Origin: Acidobacteriota bacterium
Lineage (GTDB): Bacteria > Pseudomonadota > Alphaproteobacteria > Caulobacterales > Hyphomonadaceae
Assembly: GCA_016712445.1 (NCBI GenBank)
Contig: JADJRB010000010.1
Location: 62,001-126,000 of the forward strand
Direction of reading: 5' to 3'
DNA: 64,000 nucleotides
Position 1 is the stretch's first letter; every line of letters begins with the position of its first letter. This document shows positions 60,438 to 64,000 of this stretch, piece after piece. The notes under the pieces are model-generated. The model saw only the letters and a program-made list of their open reading frames with translations. It made no database searches and had not been told where the DNA came from. A program made the position numbers and the translations under genes.

Positions 60438-61711
60438 TCACCCTGCCTTGATCTTGTGTGTCTTGATCAGTCCGAGCACGGCGTTTTCATAGAAGGTCTC
60501 GGACACGCCAGCCTTCACCTTGCCGATAAAGTATTTCTCGAAGCCCGCTTTCGCGGTGTGCACCCAGCCGCCGGATCCGGACCAGTTCACATTGCGCGGC
60601 GGGATCTGGGGCTGCGCCACGAAGGCGACACCCTTGTCGCCGAAATCGGCAAGGCAGATGGCGTTCCAGGTCGCCTCGTGCGTGGGCGCCTCGCCCTGAC
60701 GATCTGGCCAAGGTTCTCGGCCGTTGCGGTGACCATGGATTCAATCATGAAGCCCGTCTTCGGCACACCGACCGGCACCGGCGTCTTGCCGATCGGCGGA
60801 ATCGCGATGCAAACGCAAATGCCGAAGATTTCCTTGTACTTCTCGTTTCTCTGGTGCCTGTCGGTGAGGATGAAACCGCGCGGATTGGTCAGGCCCTCAA
60901 TCCCCCGCACGGCCTCCACGCCCCGGAAAGCCGGGAGCATCATCGAGAACTTCATCGGGAGCTCATGAAGCTGCTTGACGCTCCCGTCTTCGGCCATCTC
61001 CTCGACAATCATCTTGCCCGGCTCAGCTTTTACAACACGGGCATTGGTGATCCATTTGATGTGGCGGGCGCGCAGTTCGCTTTCGAGCAGGCTCTTGGTG
61101 TCGCCAACACCGTCAAGGCCGAGGTGGCCGATGTAAGGCTCAGACGTCACGTAGGTCATCGGTACCCGGTCGCGGATCTTCCGGCGCCGCAGCTCGGTTT
61201 CAATGATCATGAGGGTCTCGTAGGCGGGCCCGAAACACGACGCGCCCTGCACGGCGCCGACGATCACCGGGCCCGGGTCGGCGCAGAAAGCTTCGAACGC
61301 AGCGTGCGCCTGCAAGGCATGATCGATGTGGCAGACAGATTGCGTGTGCCCATTCGGGCCGAGCCCTTCGATCTCGTCGAAAGCCAGCTCAGGGCCGGTT
61401 GCAATGACGAGATAGTCATACGACACAGCCCGTCCGCCGGGCAGCCGGACACGTTTCTCGTCCGGTTCAACTTTCTCGGCCTTGCCGACGACCAGTTCGA
61501 TGCGCCGTTTCTTCATCGGCTTCGCCAGATCGACCACGATGTCCTGCCGATCACGCCAACCGACGAGGACCCAGGGGTTCGACGGCACAAACTGGTAGAA
61601 CGGATTCTCGTTGATCACGACCACTTCGTCTTCGGGTCTGACCGATTTTCGGATTTCATAAGCGGCGATGACGCCGCCGAGGCCCGCACCCAGAACTACA
61701 ATCTTCGCCAT
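60438..61711 (-). pseudogene. sqr: Sulfide:quinone oxidoreductase, frameshifted
   Basis: An FAD-dependent enzyme oxidising sulfide to polysulfide and reducing quinone. The first frame (from ATG 61711) has the FAD motif VVLGAGLGGVIAAYEI, Cys127 in SVCHID, Cys159 in GASCFGPAYE and Cys301 in ICVCIAIPPIGKTPVP: the three expected catalytic cysteines. After ENLGQIV the frame is lost; the last ~85 residues (ending KAGVSETFYENAVLGLIKTHKIKAG) continue in another frame to 60438. A missing G in the G-run at 60694-60696 would restore GEAPTHEATW. The catalytic core is intact, but the C-terminal membrane-binding part is out of frame. It may be a real mutation or a homopolymer error. Confidence 0.85.
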
Positions 61712-61744
61712 GGCTGACTCTCCCCTTCGCTAAGCGACGAATAG

Positions 61745-61770
61745 CATATTTTATTATTTCATAATATATG
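61745..61770. promoter_or_regulatory. AT-rich operator-like palindrome between sqr and the RND genes
   Basis: The stretch holds TATTAT-TTC-ATAATA (61752-61766), a perfect 6-bp inverted repeat inside a 26-bp run that is far more AT-rich than its surroundings. It lies 41-59 bp upstream of the sqr start. BigR/SqrR/YgaV-type ArsR repressors that sense persulfide bind such AT-rich palindromes near sqr genes. The regulator is not in the window. Confidence 0.5.
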
Positions 61771-61851
61771 TAGATATACGCATTGCGGGCGGGATGAAGA
61801 TGTTTCGATCTGTCCCGCAGCGAAGGACTGGGAAGATTGAAGGAACGCGGG

Positions 61852-62905
61852 ATGGAACATCTGCCGGGGCGGATGACGGGCAGCAGGCCACCGAGGCGGC
61901 CTAAGGGCGCCCGAATGATCATGGCGACAGGGCTAGGTCTCGCAGCAATGCTGATGACCCCTGCCCCGATCGCCCTTGCCCAGACCCTGACCGTGGAAGA
62001 AGCGGTCGTGGTCGATTACCGGCCGGTCATTGCCCGCATCGAAGCGGGCGACACCGCGACCGCCCGGTCGCGCCTTCAGGGCGTGGTCACGCAGCTGAAC
62101 GTCGTCGAGGGCCAGATCGTCAAGGCCAGCAGCCTGGTCGCAGTGGTCACGGACAGCACCCTTTCCCCGCAGCTCTCCGCGCTCGGCTCCACAATCGAGG
62201 GACTGAAGTCGCAGGTGAAACAGCAGGAAAGCGACATTGCACGCAATGAAGGCCTTCTGGCGCAGGGCTTCTACCCGCGCGCCCGGCTGGATGAGGAGAA
62301 GACCTCGCTCGACGTCCTGAAACGAAGCCTCGCAACAGCTGAAGCGGAGAAGCGCGCTGTCGGCCCGCGAGGCCGAAGGACGCATTCTCGCGCCGGCGGA
62401 CGCCCATGTGACCGATGTGGGCGTGGTGAAAGGATCGGTTGTTTCTCCGGGGGACGTTCTGGCCAGCTTTGCGACGGTGAACGGGGTCGTTCGCCTCGCC
62501 TTGCCCGAGCGCCACGCGGCGACGCTGGAAGAAGGCGAGACCATTTCACTGCGGCTGCCTTCCCGCTCGGATGAAATCCGCACGGCCACCGTGATCCGGA
62601 TCTATCCCGAGCTGAAACAGGGCTCTGTCATTGCCGACGCGAAGGTCGAGGGCGGCCTGACAGCGCTGTTCGGAGAGCGCGTCGACGTTCTGGCGCCCGT
62701 CGGTGAGCGGCGCGCTATCCGGATTCCCAAGGACTATGTGTCGACCCGCTTCGGCGTCGACTTTGTCCGGGTCCAGGTCGGCGAGCGCTTCATCGACGCG
62801 CCGGTTGCGCTGGCAGCGCCGCTGGTGGACACGGCCGGGCAATTCGAAATTCTCTCGGGGCTCAGGCCCGGTGACCGGATCGAGAAGCCGGAACCGCGTC
62901 CATGA
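61852..62905 (+). pseudogene. RND efflux periplasmic adaptor (membrane fusion protein), frameshifted
   Basis: A HlyD/AcrA-type adaptor, the first gene of an efflux pair. A signal/TM stretch (MIMATGLGLAAMLMTPAPIALA) starts the protein; the lipoyl half RLQGVVTQLNVVEGQIVKASSLVAVV and a hairpin (LKSQVKQQESDIARNEGLLAQGF) follow. At 62356 one extra base shifts the frame; the remaining part (EGRILAPADAHVTDVGVVKGSVVSPGDVL to KPEPRP) continues in another frame to 62905. Deleting G62356 joins EKR to LSAREAEGRI. ATG 61852 has AAGGA 7 bp upstream. The stop overlaps the pump ATG. Confidence 0.82.
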
Positions 62906-64000
62906 CGCCCGATCTGTCCGGCGCGATCACGCGCGCAACCATCCGCTCGCCGCTTACGCCGCTGTTCCTGCTGTCGGCATTGGCGGTCGGGCTGATCGCG
63001 CTGCTCTCGATCCCGCGCGAGGAGGAGCCGCAGATCTCCGTGCCCATGGTCGACATCATGGTCTCGGCGCCCGGACTTCGCGCGGCGGATGCGACCGAGC
63101 AGGTGACCAAGCCGCTCGAAAGCATCCTGATGGCGATCCCGGATGTCGAGCACGTCTATTCCCAGACGCGCGATGACGGTGCGCTCGTGACCGCCCGGTT
63201 CGCCGTGGGCACGGATGCGGACAACGCCATCCTGCGCGTGCACGAGAAGATACGGGCAAACCTCGACTCCATTCCCTATGACGTGCCGATGCCGCTCGTG
63301 GTCGGTCGCGGGATCAATGACGTACCGATCGTCTCCCTGACGCTCTCGCCCGACGCGTCCACCGGCAATGTCTGGAACGATACGGCCCTGCGGATGGTCG
63401 CGGACGAGCTGCGAGGCGAGCTGACCAAGGTCAAGGATGTAGGCCTGACCGATGTGATTGGCGGGCGGCCCCTGGAACTGAGGATCGAGCCGGAGGTCGA
63501 AGCCTTGTCAGCGCAAGGCGTCTCGCTGCAGACGCTGGTGCAGAGCGTCTCGGCGGCGGCCGCCGCGCTGCCGTCTGGCCGGGCGCACCAGGAAGGCGAG
63601 TCCCTGATCGTGCAGGCGGGTGACCGGGTCGCGGCGGTGAATGAACTTGAGCGCCTGCAGATCCGGGGTGCCGGTGGACGCATTGTCTATCTCAGCGACG
63701 TCGCGAATGTCCGCGTGACCGGCGCTGAAACAGACGCGCGCGTGTGGACGATACAAACTGACGAGGCGGGCCATCTGGATGCAAGGCCAGCGGTGACCGT
63801 GACGATTGCCAAACGGCCGGGCGCGAATGCCGTTGTCGTCTCTGAAGCAGTGCTCCAGCGGCTGGAATCGCTGAAAGGCCCACTGGTTCCCGAAGGCGTG
63901 AACGTCGAGGTCACGCGCAACTATGGCGCGACGGCAAACCACAAGGCGAACGAGCTCCTGTTCCATCTGGGGCTGGCCACCGTGTCGATTGTCGTGCTGA
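62902..64000 (+). CDS. Efflux RND transporter permease (5' part)
   Basis: The first 366 residues of an AcrB/HAE-type resistance-nodulation-division pump, running out of the window. TM1 is PLTPLFLLSALAVGLIALLSIPREEEPQISVPMVDI in pieces, followed by the porter domain with QVTKPLESILMAIPDVEHVYSQTRDD. The subgroup resembles PREEEPQISVPM pumps of alphaproteobacteria. It is divergent from sqr and starts in a 4-bp overlap with the adaptor. Substrate is unknown; export of sulfur species is only a guess from context. Confidence 0.9.
   Translation, partial: MTPDLSGAITRATIRSPLTPLFLLSALAVGLIALLSIPREEEPQISVPMVDIMVSAPGLRAADATEQVTKPLESILMAIPDVEHVYSQTRDDGALVTARFAVGTDADNAILRVHEKIRANLDSIPYDVPMPLVVGRGINDVPIVSLTLSPDASTGNVWNDTALRMVADELRGELTKVKDVGLTDVIGGRPLELRIEPEVEALSAQGVSLQTLVQSVSAAAAALPSGRAHQEGESLIVQAGDRVAAVNELERLQIRGAGGRIVYLSDVANVRVTGAETDARVWTIQTDEAGHLDARPAVTVTIAKRPGANAVVVSEAVLQRLESLKGPLVPEGVNVEVTRNYGATANHKANELLFHLGLATVSIVVL

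Overview
The window is high-GC, densely packed DNA from an alphaproteobacterium. The best inference is a Caulobacterales/Hyphomonadaceae-type organism. The pointers are sciP (DUF1153, the CtrA-inhibitor family) next to a fliF-fliG-flbE-fliN block in the Caulobacter order, a perfect TTAA-N7-TTAA CtrA box between sciP and fliF, a phasin, the COG3484/Anbu operon, and housekeeping genes of alphaproteobacterial type. It is ordinary chromosome: no insertion sequence, prophage, CRISPR array or integron is visible. There are three tRNA genes (Gly-TCC, Tyr-GTA and a CAT tRNA that looks like Ile2).

Layout. 1-8 kb: amino-acid permease (cut by the window edge), DUF481 outer-membrane protein, then a leftward operon of circularly permuted ATP-grasp, alpha-E, transglutaminase-like protein and Anbu protease, then an SLC13 transporter. 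8-19 kb: a methyltransferase, two tRNAs, rlmB, a sulfotransferase-like protein, acyl-CoA dehydrogenase, thiO, an iron-binding lipoprotein, an M48/TPR protease, a DsbA-like lipoprotein, arfB and an RcnB-family protein. 19.3-19.8 kb: a short unit between two terminators that encodes a 26-residue peptide behind a Shine-Dalgarno complementary to the whole 16S tail. 19.8-33 kb: kdsA, a GNAT gene that seems to start with CTG, rluE, a serine hydrolase, clpA/clpS, phasin, a D,D-carboxypeptidase, kdsD, SIMPL and DUF445 proteins. 33-38 kb: a CapD/FlaA1-type sugar dehydratase and a five-gene leftward operon (GST, VOC, DUF4287, VOC, double DUF1428) divergent from a marR gene across a perfect palindrome.

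39-43 kb: phhA, the flagellar switch block with a drastically shortened FliF, sciP and an HU protein with a histone-H1-like tail. 43-50 kb: a kinase-like protein, TetR-like protein, proC, YbjN, ubiK, lgt, an NDUFAF7-type methyltransferase and a flavin monooxygenase. 50.5-53.6 kb: heme oxygenase and a bacteriophytochrome hybrid kinase, a light-sensing pair. 54-64 kb: a serine hydrolase, a DJ-1/PfpI protein, tesA divergent from ybbA-ybbP, a sulfide-oxidation operon (sqr-trxC-DUF2892) and a divergent RND efflux system.

The most unusual observations are the mini-FliF flagellar remnant under a CtrA box; the terminator-bounded 26-residue peptide unit; four separate gene-breaking changes (three single-base frameshifts and one nonsense codon) within 6 kb at 57-62.4 kb; and the Anbu/ATP-grasp operon, which is known as a genomic association but poorly understood. 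Start sites were chosen from Shine-Dalgarno placement and family N-termini. No database search could be run.
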